A DNA stretch of 64,000 nt from an uncultured bacterium (lineage in GTDB: Bacteria; Cyanobacteriota; Vampirovibrionia; Gastranaerophilales; Gastranaerophilaceae). Under the pieces are notes generated by a model. It saw only the letters and a list, made by a program, of their open reading frames with translations, had not been told where the DNA came from and did no database searches. Position numbers and translations under genes: made by a program. Each line of letters opens with the position of its first letter. Position 1 is the stretch's first letter. The stretch is taken from positions 540,059 to 604,058 of the forward strand of contig CATLLN010000002.1 of assembly GCA_950022695.1 (NCBI GenBank). Reading direction: 5' to 3'. Below are positions 15,219 to 24,017 of the stretch, one piece after another.

Positions 15219-15905
15219 ATGAGTAAAATTGGATTTACTTTAGCAGAAGTTTTAATCACCCTTGGTATCATTGGTGTAGTTGCAGCAATTACGATACCGG
15301 AGCTTATGACAGCTCACAAGGCTCACCGATTACGTACACAATTTTTAAAATCATATTCAACCATACAACAAGTATTTAAACAAATTGAAGCAGATGATAT
15401 TTCTATTGATCCTACTACATATGTTAGAAATAATATACCTGATGGTGTATTTTATAATACATTCAAAAAATACCTTACGGGTATAATTGATTGTGGATTA
15501 AACTCAAATAAACCATTACCTTGTTATAAACTTAATGATACTAAAAAAGGTTACAAACAGCTTACTGGAGATACTTTACTATTTATAGATTATTTTGATG
15601 ATGGACAAATTGTATTACAAGACGGAACTTCAATATTTTTTGAACAACCAAATAATACATATATATGGGTTATGGTTGACATAAACGGATTTAAGGAAGG
15701 TCCAAACCGCATGGGATATGATTTGTTTGTATTCCAACTTCTAGATGAAGAACTTAGAACAATGGGTGATCCAAAAACAATGTATAATGACCTAAAACAA
15801 TATTGCAACATAAACAGTAACCGACATTTTAACGGCATTGCCTGCGCTCAGCGTGCAAAAAGCGAAGCCGATTACTTTAAATGGGTAATAAAAAACGTTA
15901 AGTAA
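15219..15905 (+). CDS. Prepilin-like protein (pair 2)
   Basis: A 228-residue pseudopilin-like protein. Residues 3-30 hold the prepilin motif KIGFTLAEVLITLGIIG, with cleavage expected before F5 and Glu at +5 of the mature form, followed by VVAAITIPEL. The body has the pattern common in this group: a helix rich in Q (TQFLKSYSTIQQVFKQIE), a region around VDINGFKEGPNRMGYD and a C-terminal half with paired cysteines. A GAGG site lies eight bases before the ATG. Partners could be the type II secretion or type IV pilus machinery, which is not in this window. Confidence 0.85.
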   Translation: MSKIGFTLAEVLITLGIIGVVAAITIPELMTAHKAHRLRTQFLKSYSTIQQVFKQIEADDISIDPTTYVRNNIPDGVFYNTFKKYLTGIIDCGLNSNKPLPCYKLNDTKKGYKQLTGDTLLFIDYFDDGQIVLQDGTSIFFEQPNNTYIWVMVDINGFKEGPNRMGYDLFVFQLLDEELRTMGDPKTMYNDLKQYCNINSNRHFNGIACAQRAKSEADYFKWVIKNVK

Positions 15906-15949
15906 TATTGTGTCCCATGTCGTGGATTATCGACAGCAACATTTACCCC

Positions 15950-16831
15950 TTATATTTTCTGGAATACAAAAATATATTCGTGTGTAAATATGCTAAAACC
16001 TCCTGCTAACGCTCTATAGCGCCATAAATTAGCAGTTCTGCCTTTTCCGCGTTCGTTGCCTTGTATATCTTTGACAATTGTTGATTTTAGTACAAAACCA
16101 AGTTTACGCATTCTGTTCATACATTCAAAACCAAGTGGCTGAACTTCTGAATTTTTGTAACTGTCGCCGATAATAAGACATGCAAAACGTCCTTTTTCAA
16201 GCATATCATAACCATTTTTGGCAACTTTTTCGAACATATCGTAAAACTGTTCTGTAGTTTCACAATTTGATAAATCTTCTTTCTTATCAGAAAACTTGAT
16301 AATATCATCATAAGGCGGATGAAGCATTAAAAACTGAGCTTTTTCTTCACCCATAACATCAAGACCTAGTTGAATTTTATCTTTAACATCTTCTGATGAT
16401 GAATCCCCACAAATAATTCTCACATCTGTTACAAGTTGTTTTGGTGTAAATTTTTCAGAAACACTTTCTGCCAATTCGTCTTTTAATTCAACACCAATAC
16501 AGCGTCTTTCCATATTAATCGCTTCAATACCTGATGTTCCTGAACCGAAAAATAAATCTAAGACAACGTCACCTTTTTTGGTATATCTTTCATACATTTG
16601 CTGTGCAATTTGCGGGATGTAATTTCCGTGATACTCGTTAGAGTGCCCGTGCTGTTTCAATCTTGACGGAAACTGCCATAATGTACCTGTTAAAATGTGC
16701 GCATAATCCTTCCACTTTTTCAGGTTAATATCGCTGTATTTGGTAGTTTTAACCTCAGGTTGTTTTACAATCTGTAAATCTGCCTGTTTTTTAGGCTGCA
16801 ACTTTAAATTTGAAATAGATTTTCTTACCAA
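15950..16831 (-). CDS. Orphan DNA methyltransferase, N4/N6 type
   Basis: A 293-residue DNA adenine-N6 or cytosine-N4 methyltransferase (PF01555-like). The SAM-binding motif VVLDLFFGSGTSGIEA is at about 88-103. The catalytic loop is LHPPYDDII (about 173), with His in place of the usual D, N or S before PPY. The motif order (SAM site first) differs from the beta class. The N-terminal 40 residues are basic and variable. No restriction endonuclease gene is adjacent, so it looks solitary. It is divergent from mutL with 163 bases between them. Target sequence unknown. Confidence 0.85.
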   Translation of the reverse strand: MVRKSISNLKLQPKKQADLQIVKQPEVKTTKYSDINLKKWKDYAHILTGTLWQFPSRLKQHGHSNEYHGNYIPQIAQQMYERYTKKGDVVLDLFFGSGTSGIEAINMERRCIGVELKDELAESVSEKFTPKQLVTDVRIICGDSSSEDVKDKIQLGLDVMGEEKAQFLMLHPPYDDIIKFSDKKEDLSNCETTEQFYDMFEKVAKNGYDMLEKGRFACLIIGDSYKNSEVQPLGFECMNRMRKLGFVLKSTIVKDIQGNERGKGRTANLWRYRALAGGFSIFTHEYIFVFQKI

Positions 16832-16994
16832 AATGTTCCCCGCAATCTGTAATTATTCTCTTACAATTTAAGCTTATAAAAATGTTTCAAATTTGTAATC
16901 AAACATTTAGATGATTTTGTGTTTGGTGTAGATTGGAAAAAAGATTGATAAAAATAACTTCCTTCTTGAAGAAGGAGGAGTGAGGGTTTCGGTT

Positions 16995-18785
16995 ATGGCA
17001 AGAATAAGACAGTTATCAAAACATTTAATCAACCAAATTGCAGCAGGAGAAGTTATTGAACGTCCTGCTTCTGTTGTAAAAGAACTTACAGAAAATTCAA
17101 TAGATGCCGGAGCAACAAAAGTAAGTATAGAAATTAACAACGAATGCCGTGACATTCGTGTAGCTGATAACGGTTGCGGAATCCATCCGGATGATATTAT
17201 GCTTGCATTTTCCAAACACGCAACAAGTAAATTACAACAAGATGAAGACCTTTTTGAAATCCAAACACTCGGTTTCCGCGGAGAAGCACTTGCAAGTATA
17301 ATCTCAATCTCAAAACTAACCTGCACAACAAGAACAAAAGATTTTGACACAGGTACAAAAGTTAAATGCGAAAATTCAGAAGTTAATCAGGTCGAAACCG
17401 GCTGTGCTGTCGGTACAATTATGGATATCAAAGACCTGTTTTATAATGTTCCTGTCCGCTTAAAATTCTTAAAAAACGCAAACACAGAATTTTCATACAT
17501 TCAGGAAATCATTCAATCTATAGCACTTTCACATCCTGAAGTTTCAATCGAACTTAAAAAATTCGGTAAAACAGTGTTAAAAACAACAGGTCAGGGAAAT
17601 TTAACCCAGACAATAAAAGAGGTTTACTCATCTGACGTTACAAATAATTTAAAAGAAGTTTTAAAAACAGACGAATTATCCGGGCTTAAAATCAGCGGTT
17701 TTGTAAGTACACCGGATTACACCCGCTCAAGTAAAAAAAGTTACCATATTTATATAAATTCGCGAAGTGTTAAATGCCCGATTTTCCAAAAAGCAATCGA
17801 CACCGTTTATAGAAATCTTACAGCAAACAACAAATATCCTTTTGTGGTTTTGAATCTTGAAATTCCGCCGCACGATGTTGATGTAAATGTTCACCCGACA
17901 AAAAAAGAAGTTCGATATAAAAACACAAACCAGATTTTCAACTTCATTTATACATCTATTGAAGCCGGTTTATCAAACTATATCGAGAAAAATTACACAC
18001 CAATAGGCGTAAAACCTGTTCACACCGAGCAGCAGACTACAGTTGAGCAAAAAACCCCTGATGTAATTCAATTCCCGGCAAGACAGACAAAAGATTTTTA
18101 TGTTGACGAAAACTCTGACACAATGTATATTTCAGATTCTGCAATGAAAAATTTTGAAAAGGAAAATCAAATTTTTGGTGAAACAACCGAACAAAAACAG
18201 ATTTTTTCAACCCAAATTGAAGAACCCGAATCAAAAGAAAATATCATCGGACAGTATCGTGAAACTTATATCCTGATTGATTCAGAGGAAGGTTTGGAAA
18301 TAGTTGACCAGCACATCGCAGAAGAAAGATACATCTACGAAAAATTAAAATCCGAAAAAAATATAATTTCTCAAATGCTTTTTGTCTCGGATGTTATTGA
18401 AATTTCGACTACAGAATCCGAATTAATCAAGGAAAATCTTGATAAATTTGAGCGATTCGGTTATGGAATAGAGTTTCTAAAAGATACTGAAATAATCTTC
18501 CGTAAAGTGCCGCAGTTATTGGCAAAAGCCAATCCAAAAGACATTTTAGCAGATATTTTGGATAATATAGAAGGCGACATTGATAATCTGGAAGAAAAAA
18601 TCCTTATTACAACATCTTGTAAAGCTGCAGTGAAGGCTAATACAAAGCTTTCTATATGGCAGATGGAAGATATTATCAAAAAATGGCGCAACACAAAAAT
18701 GCCTTACACATGCCCGCACGGACGCCCGATATCAAAAATCATTCTGCACAAAGAACTTGCAGGCTTTTTCCAAAGAAGTAAGTAA
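16995..18785 (+). CDS. mutL: DNA mismatch repair protein MutL
   Basis: A GHKL ATPase that couples MutS mismatch detection to excision. The ATG at 16995 lies eight bases after GAGGG and begins MARIRQLSKHLINQIAAGEV; an in-frame GTG at 16980 has its site directly against it. The ATPase motifs are ELTENSIDAGA (about 34), ADNGCGI (about 60) and GFRGEALASI (about 92). The C-terminal dimerisation domain keeps a nicking-type endonuclease motif, DQHIAEERYIYE (canonical DQHA with A replaced by I), and CPHGRP near the end. It is therefore probably a MutH-independent nickase type. 596 residues. Confidence 0.96.
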   Translation: MARIRQLSKHLINQIAAGEVIERPASVVKELTENSIDAGATKVSIEINNECRDIRVADNGCGIHPDDIMLAFSKHATSKLQQDEDLFEIQTLGFRGEALASIISISKLTCTTRTKDFDTGTKVKCENSEVNQVETGCAVGTIMDIKDLFYNVPVRLKFLKNANTEFSYIQEIIQSIALSHPEVSIELKKFGKTVLKTTGQGNLTQTIKEVYSSDVTNNLKEVLKTDELSGLKISGFVSTPDYTRSSKKSYHIYINSRSVKCPIFQKAIDTVYRNLTANNKYPFVVLNLEIPPHDVDVNVHPTKKEVRYKNTNQIFNFIYTSIEAGLSNYIEKNYTPIGVKPVHTEQQTTVEQKTPDVIQFPARQTKDFYVDENSDTMYISDSAMKNFEKENQIFGETTEQKQIFSTQIEEPESKENIIGQYRETYILIDSEEGLEIVDQHIAEERYIYEKLKSEKNIISQMLFVSDVIEISTTESELIKENLDKFERFGYGIEFLKDTEIIFRKVPQLLAKANPKDILADILDNIEGDIDNLEEKILITTSCKAAVKANTKLSIWQMEDIIKKWRNTKMPYTCPHGRPISKIILHKELAGFFQRSK

Positions 18786-18790
18786 ATAGC

Positions 18791-19405
18791 TTAACGGACC
18801 TTGTTTTCGCAACCTTCTTTAAGTCTTTTAATATTTTCTCTGTGAAGATATATAACATAAACTGCCGCAAGTACTGCGTAAACAATGTAAGCAACAGGAG
18901 CGTTTAAAAACCACATAATTAAAGGTGATAGTGCGAGAGCTACAATTGACCCGAGTGATACGTACTTAGAAACCCAGGTTACAGTACCCCAAACAGCCGC
19001 AATAATTAAACCTGCCTGCCAATTAAGCGCCATAAGTGTTCCAACCCCTGTTGCAACGGATTTTCCACCTGTAAATTCTAAAAATACAGATTTGCTGTGA
19101 CCTAAAATTGCACACACTGCAGCAATTACCGGTAAAACGCCATATTCAGATAATGATGTAGCATATAATGCTGTTAACACAACAGGTAAAGCACCTTTTA
19201 AAGCATCTAAAAGCATTACGATAAAGAACCATTTTTTACCCATAACGCGTTTTACATTTGTTGCGCCGGTCGAACCGGAACCGATTGTTCTGATATCCTG
19301 TCCTGTAAACAATTTTACAATAATGTATCCTGTAGGTATTGAACCGATTAAATATGATGCAGCAGCTACCAGTGCTAACTGTCTTAAAATTTCAGCATAA
19401 TCCAT
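18791..19405 (-). CDS. plsY: Glycerol-3-phosphate acyltransferase PlsY
   Basis: An inner-membrane enzyme moving the acyl group from acyl-phosphate to glycerol-3-phosphate, the first step of phospholipid synthesis. Family motifs are SIPTGYIIVKLF (about 20), the GSGSTGATNVKRVMG loop (about 38-52), and HSKSVFLEFTGGKSVATGVG (about 102-120). About five membrane segments. The ATG at 19405 has a GGAG site nine bases before it; the longer frame begins at a TTG inside that site. It is last in a minus-strand group with holA and holB. Confidence 0.95.
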   Translation of the reverse strand: MDYAEILRQLALVAAASYLIGSIPTGYIIVKLFTGQDIRTIGSGSTGATNVKRVMGKKWFFIVMLLDALKGALPVVLTALYATSLSEYGVLPVIAAVCAILGHSKSVFLEFTGGKSVATGVGTLMALNWQAGLIIAAVWGTVTWVSKYVSLGSIVALALSPLIMWFLNAPVAYIVYAVLAAVYVIYLHRENIKRLKEGCENKVR

Positions 19406-19468
19406 AATTTTATTCTCCAAATCTTTTTCGCTGAATTATTATAACATAGCAAAATATTTATAGGCAAA

Positions 19469-20365
19469 TTATTGCAAAATCAATTTAAAACAAAGATTTT
19501 CCGCAACAGTTTGAAGATTCATTGAAGGAGTCAAAGAAATCTGTCTTTTTGCTTCTTCTACAAACTTCATATCATTTGTTAAACGATAAAACAAATGTTT
19601 ATTTGAAATATTTGTCTTAATTGTTTCAAGCATATAATTTTGAATTTGAGTAAATACTTCTTTCGGCTCATTTTCAGCAATCAGACCGAGTAATTTATTT
19701 TCAAAATCCAAAACCTGATTCCGCTCAATTGTCCAGTAATTTGAAATAACATTTTCAACAATATCGAAATTTAAATCTTGTTCAAGCACAGACGGTACAA
19801 AAAACGATTGTGCACGTGAAACTACAGTTGAAATTATATCAGAGCGGTCCTTAGTTAAAAAGATAAAAGTTGTATTTTTCGGCGGTTCTTCAAAGGTTTT
19901 TAAAAGTGCATTAGACGTCGCTTCCGGGAAATTCATCTGATTCAGCGGTAATAAATTACCGTTTTCATCCCTGTCACAAAATATATAAACCCTGTGGTAA
20001 TCACTTGTCACAGAAAGTTCATTAATAATTGATTTTGCCTGAGAAATATTTATATTTTTCTTACCTTTTGTTGACTCTTCATCATCTGTACCTTCTTTAA
20101 AATCAAGTCTTGTATAAATTTTTACGGCAGGATGAGTTTGTTCACGAATCCATTTACAATTCAAGCAATTACAATCTTTATCTGTATTTTCGCTGCAATT
20201 TAAAATCCTTGCAACTTCAAGCGCCAATTCACACTGAGATAATATATCAGGACCCCAAAACAAAAGACAGTGGCTGATATTTTTATCATCATCTTTTATG
20301 CCGTTTTCAAAATATTTTAAAAGTTTCGGGAATTTATTGTTTATTTCACTATTGTAATACAGCAT
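19469..20365 (-). CDS. holB: DNA polymerase III delta' subunit
   Basis: Clamp-loader subunit of 298 residues. It has an AAA+-like N-terminal domain with a degenerate P-loop (HCLLFWGPD), the zinc cysteines in CSENTDKDCNCLNC (about 56-70), and the SRC-related region SNALLKTFEEPPKNTTFIFLT (about 150-170) followed by VVSRAQSF. The start at 20365 (GAGAGG site) overlaps the end of holA by 17 bases; the longer frame from 20389 lacks a site. Overlap with holA implies coupled translation of two clamp-loader parts. Confidence 0.87.
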   Translation of the reverse strand: MLYYNSEINNKFPKLLKYFENGIKDDDKNISHCLLFWGPDILSQCELALEVARILNCSENTDKDCNCLNCKWIREQTHPAVKIYTRLDFKEGTDDEESTKGKKNINISQAKSIINELSVTSDYHRVYIFCDRDENGNLLPLNQMNFPEATSNALLKTFEEPPKNTTFIFLTKDRSDIISTVVSRAQSFFVPSVLEQDLNFDIVENVISNYWTIERNQVLDFENKLLGLIAENEPKEVFTQIQNYMLETIKTNISNKHLFYRLTNDMKFVEEAKRQISLTPSMNLQTVAENLCFKLILQ

Positions 20366-21317
20366 ACTCAACCTCTCTATCAACATCAAGTGAAGATTGT
20401 CCGGATTTTATCTTATATTCAGCATTGGTAAGATTTTCTTTTAGTTTCACAAGATTTTTCAACGAAACATTTTTAAGCTTTTGCACTTCCATTTTCACAC
20501 GAAACGGATGCATATTAATTAGTTTTGCAATCTCATCCGGAGAGTGCTTTGCCGAATATGCTTTAATCTGGATTTTACTGTGTAAAAGCGTATGCAAAAC
20601 CGATAAAATTTCAAGCGGATGTTTTTTAGATAAAAGTTTTTGATATTCTTCAAGCGCTTTAACCTTGTTTTCGGTTATCAAATAGTCTGCAAAAACAAAT
20701 AAATCTTCATTTGTAACACAAATTTCTTTAATCATTTCTGTTGTTACGGCTTGGTTTCCTGAAAAAATCTTCAATTTTTCGAGCTCGGAATCAAGCATTC
20801 TAAGGTTTGAGCCCACTTGAATTAAGATATTTGAAACAGCTTCAGCAGAAAGTTTTAAATCTTTTGTTTTTGCCTGCTGTTTAATCCAAGTTTCAAGTTC
20901 GGCTGTTTTATATGACGGAATCTGCGGAAACTCTTTTGCATTATATTTTGATAAAAGTTTAAAAAACTTTTTACGTTTGTCGATTTTTTTTTGGCTGTCA
21001 GGCGGAATTTGACCAACAAAAATCACATCCAGATTTTCGCTGCATCCGTCAAGAGCTTCTGTGATTTGTGCAATTTGTTTGTCATCAAAACTCTTATCAT
21101 CTGATTTTCCGCTCAGGTATGAAAGACAATTGATTTCAATAAGCATTTTTCCAAACATCATAGGCTGAGTTTTCAATATCGCAACTAAATCCGCAAACTT
21201 CGGATTATTGTAACACTTATAACTCATCTCAATGAAATTCTTATCAAGTTTTTCTTTAAACTTTTTAATTTCGTTTGAGATATTAAATTCTTCATCCCCA
21301 TAGAAAAAATAAATCAT
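20349..21317 (-). CDS. holA: DNA polymerase III delta subunit
   Basis: The clamp-opening subunit of the clamp loader, 322 residues, close to the family length. The N-terminus MIYFFYGDEEFNISNEIKKFK is the typical degenerate nucleotide-fold start (G-D/E-E pattern). The middle has LDSELEKLKIFSG (about 195), the conserved delta linker, and the C-terminal collar domain contains LHTLLHSKIQIKAYSAKHS and YKIKSGQSSLDVDREVEYAVL. It is the first gene of the holA-holB-plsY run. No P-loop lysine is visible, as expected for delta. Confidence 0.87.
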   Translation of the reverse strand: MIYFFYGDEEFNISNEIKKFKEKLDKNFIEMSYKCYNNPKFADLVAILKTQPMMFGKMLIEINCLSYLSGKSDDKSFDDKQIAQITEALDGCSENLDVIFVGQIPPDSQKKIDKRKKFFKLLSKYNAKEFPQIPSYKTAELETWIKQQAKTKDLKLSAEAVSNILIQVGSNLRMLDSELEKLKIFSGNQAVTTEMIKEICVTNEDLFVFADYLITENKVKALEEYQKLLSKKHPLEILSVLHTLLHSKIQIKAYSAKHSPDEIAKLINMHPFRVKMEVQKLKNVSLKNLVKLKENLTNAEYKIKSGQSSLDVDREVEYAVLQ

Positions 21318-21333
21318 ACTTACATTTTAAGGG

Positions 21334-21912
21334 CTAAATAAATCTTTTCAAGAAGTTTAAGAAGGCTTGGAATTTTGTTTGAATTTTTTCAGGTACATCC
21401 CCGACAGGCAAATACATATTAAGATTATCTGCAATAGACGATTCTATTTGAGTATTAGATTTAATACAATCATCCAAATAATGGTTCATAAAACTGTCAT
21501 TAGAAAGAAACCCGCATTTTTTATAAAAAACATGCGGCGGCCAATACCTGTCATAAACTCTACTGGCAATAAGATGTACTCTTCCTTTACAGCCTGATTG
21601 TTTACTTAAATTCTTGGCAAACCTGATAAATTCTTTTCCATATCCCATAAACCTTTCTTCAACACTCAAATAGCCGATATAAAATGATTTATAAGGTGAA
21701 TTTTTTGGATAAAATATCTGCTTTGCTTTTTTATTGTTATGTAAAACAGGTGCGCCTATCATTTCTCCTACAAATTTTCCTGACTTTGTATCAACCATAC
21801 GATATAAATAAGGTTTAGCAGGCTTATAATTAGACCAACCCAAAACAGAAGCCGCTTTAGGTGATTTATATATTAAAATTCTTGGTAAAGTTTTTATTGG
21901 TGTATTTAGCAT
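21334..21912 (-). CDS. GNAT-fold acetyltransferase-like protein, paralogue 1
   Basis: A 192-residue soluble protein with a GNAT core: the strand FYIGYLSVEERFMGYGKEFIRFAK (about 92-115, acetyl-CoA loop of the R/Q-x-x-G-x-G/A type, here weakened to RFMGYGK), then GRVHLIAS and the C-terminal HVFYKKCGF that marks the end of the fold. It is paralogous to its neighbour at 21918. Substrate unknown. The pair lies upstream of holA on the same strand. Confidence 0.72.
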   Translation of the reverse strand: MLNTPIKTLPRILIYKSPKAASVLGWSNYKPAKPYLYRMVDTKSGKFVGEMIGAPVLHNNKKAKQIFYPKNSPYKSFYIGYLSVEERFMGYGKEFIRFAKNLSKQSGCKGRVHLIASRVYDRYWPPHVFYKKCGFLSNDSFMNHYLDDCIKSNTQIESSIADNLNMYLPVGDVPEKIQTKFQAFLNFLKRFI

Positions 21913-21917
21913 AATAA

Positions 21918-22481
21918 TTATAATTTCTTCAATTTATTAAGTAATTTCACAAATATATTTTTCCGTTCATGTTTTATCGGGGGAAAGAACATATCCGTAG
22001 TTTCAAAATCATGACTTGTTGCATATTTTCCTAACCTGATAAAATTATCCAGTCTTTTATCTACATTTGAATTCAAAGTACTCATTCCAAATTTCCTATA
22101 AAATATATGCGGTACACGATTTGGTGAGTAACTTGTTTCGGCAGATAAATGAATAAATCCGTTACAACCGATTTTTTTACTATAAATTTTTGCAAAATTA
22201 AGCAATGATGAACCAAGCCCGAGCCCTGATGATGAAGACTTAAGAATCCATACATATAAAGAAGGAACATGTTCAATATTATCACGTGTTATATCGGTTT
22301 TTATACATTTCATTTGTGCATGTTCGAAAGGTTTTTTCAACGAAAATGCAACAAAGTCATCAACGTTTATATCTATTTCATTGAATAATTTATGTTGCTT
22401 TTGATATATCAATACATCAGGTAACTTCCGTTTTGCTAAATTTTGCAACGGTAGATATTTTAATTTTGAATATATATTCAT
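21918..22481 (-). CDS. GNAT-fold acetyltransferase-like protein, paralogue 2
   Basis: A 187-residue soluble protein sharing the GNAT core with the neighbour: LYVWILKSSSSGLGLGSSLL (acetyl-CoA loop about 83-97), CNGFIHLSAE and PHIFYRKFGM. It ends in a basic KLLNKLKKL tail. Five bases separate the two genes. The amino-acid identity between the pair is low outside the core, so the duplication is old. It is divergent from murC. Confidence 0.68.
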   Translation of the reverse strand: MNIYSKLKYLPLQNLAKRKLPDVLIYQKQHKLFNEIDINVDDFVAFSLKKPFEHAQMKCIKTDITRDNIEHVPSLYVWILKSSSSGLGLGSSLLNFAKIYSKKIGCNGFIHLSAETSYSPNRVPHIFYRKFGMSTLNSNVDKRLDNFIRLGKYATSHDFETTDMFFPPIKHERKNIFVKLLNKLKKL

Positions 22482-22619
22482 ATATTTTTTAATACATATA
22501 AAAATTTTTTTTGCTATTTTAATTTCATATTGTTAAAAAATAATAATATTCAACCTGCACAGTTATTTTGGATTATAATATTTTTAGAAGTAGAGATTAT
22601 AAATAGTAGGAATAAAATT

Positions 22620-24014
22620 TTGGAAAATAAATATCATTTTATAGCAATTGGCGGCGTTGGAATGAGCGGGCTTGCAAAATACTTGTTACAAAAGGGTTTT
22701 GAGGTTTCGGGTTCTGACATAAACGACAGTAAATATGTTCAAAAAGTAAAACAATTAGGTGCAAAAGTTTATATAGGACATGATGAAAACAATCTTCCCG
22801 ATGATTGTATTGTAATAGCAAGCACAGCAATTCGTGAAACTAATCCGGAAATTCAAAAAGCAAAAAGCTTAGGGCTTCCTATCTGGCATCGCTCGGATTT
22901 ACTTGCAGAAATTTCTAAAAACGAAGAGCATTTTATCGGATTTTCAGGAACACACGGGAAAACAACAACAAGCGGACTTTGCTCTTATGTTATGGAAAAA
23001 GCAGGGCTAAAACCTTCATATGTTGTAGGCGGAACAATTCCTGAAATTGAAACAAACGCAAACGCGGCTAATGACAGAATCTTCATCGCAGAACTTGATG
23101 AAAGTGACGGAACAATTGTTAAGTACAGTGCAAATGTTGTTGTTGTGAACAATTTAGAACCTGACCATTTAGATTTTTACAAAAATGGTCTTGAATCTAT
23201 TCTAGAAACTTTCGAAACTTTCTTATCACATATTAGAAAAGACGGTATAATTCTTGCAAACACAGATAATGAAGGTGTTAAAAGACTTGTAAAATATTTT
23301 ACCGAACACGAATTGATGAATAATGCGAAATTTGTCACTTACTCAATCGGCGGAAATACTGATTACAGTGTAAAAAACATCAATTACGCAGAGGATTTTA
23401 CAACTTTTGATATATATTACAAAGGTGAATTTGTTTCAAATCTTAAAATCTGCCTTAAAGGTGTTCATAATGTTTATAATTCACTTGCTGTATGGGCAAG
23501 CCTTCACCAATCAGATATTGATATGAAACTTGTAAACCCGCATTTTGCAACATTTACAGGTATGGGCAGAAGATTCCAGAAAGTCGGTGAATTTGACGGT
23601 GTAACAATTTATGATGACTACGCACACCATCCAACAGAAATTAAAGCAACTTTGTCTTCATCAAAATCTTTCACTAACAAAAATGTAATAGCTGTATTTC
23701 AACCACACAGATATACAAGATTACAAAATTTATGGAATGAATTTATGAACGCATTTTCAGACGTTGACAGAGTAATTGTGACAGATGTCTATGCAGCAAG
23801 CGAAGATCCGATTGAAGGGATTGATTCTTTAACATTTGCAAATGAATTAAAAGAAAAAATTGACATACCATGTGAAAATATTTCAGGTTCTATTGCTGAT
23901 GTTGCTCAAAAATTATTCCCGACACTAAAAAGTGGAGATATTGTTGTAGGACTTGGAGCAGGAACAATCACAAATTTAGGTAAAGAATTACTTACCCTGA
24001 GTAAGGAGAAATAA
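22620..24014 (+). CDS. murC: UDP-N-acetylmuramate--L-alanine ligase
   Basis: Cytoplasmic ATP-dependent ligase adding L-Ala to UDP-MurNAc in peptidoglycan synthesis, 464 residues from a TTG start at 22620 (MENKYHFIAIGGVGMSGLA) nine bases after TAGGA. A 30-codon extension to an ATG at 22530 lacks a site and is not part of the family. The nucleotide motif GGVGMSGLA is at about 10-18, the ATP loop SGTHGKTTTSGL at about 105, and DDYAHHPTEIKATL at about 338. It is the first gene of a six-gene envelope cluster. Confidence 0.97.
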   Translation: MENKYHFIAIGGVGMSGLAKYLLQKGFEVSGSDINDSKYVQKVKQLGAKVYIGHDENNLPDDCIVIASTAIRETNPEIQKAKSLGLPIWHRSDLLAEISKNEEHFIGFSGTHGKTTTSGLCSYVMEKAGLKPSYVVGGTIPEIETNANAANDRIFIAELDESDGTIVKYSANVVVVNNLEPDHLDFYKNGLESILETFETFLSHIRKDGIILANTDNEGVKRLVKYFTEHELMNNAKFVTYSIGGNTDYSVKNINYAEDFTTFDIYYKGEFVSNLKICLKGVHNVYNSLAVWASLHQSDIDMKLVNPHFATFTGMGRRFQKVGEFDGVTIYDDYAHHPTEIKATLSSSKSFTNKNVIAVFQPHRYTRLQNLWNEFMNAFSDVDRVIVTDVYAASEDPIEGIDSLTFANELKEKIDIPCENISGSIADVAQKLFPTLKSGDIVVGLGAGTITNLGKELLTLSKEK

Positions 24015-24017
24015 ATT

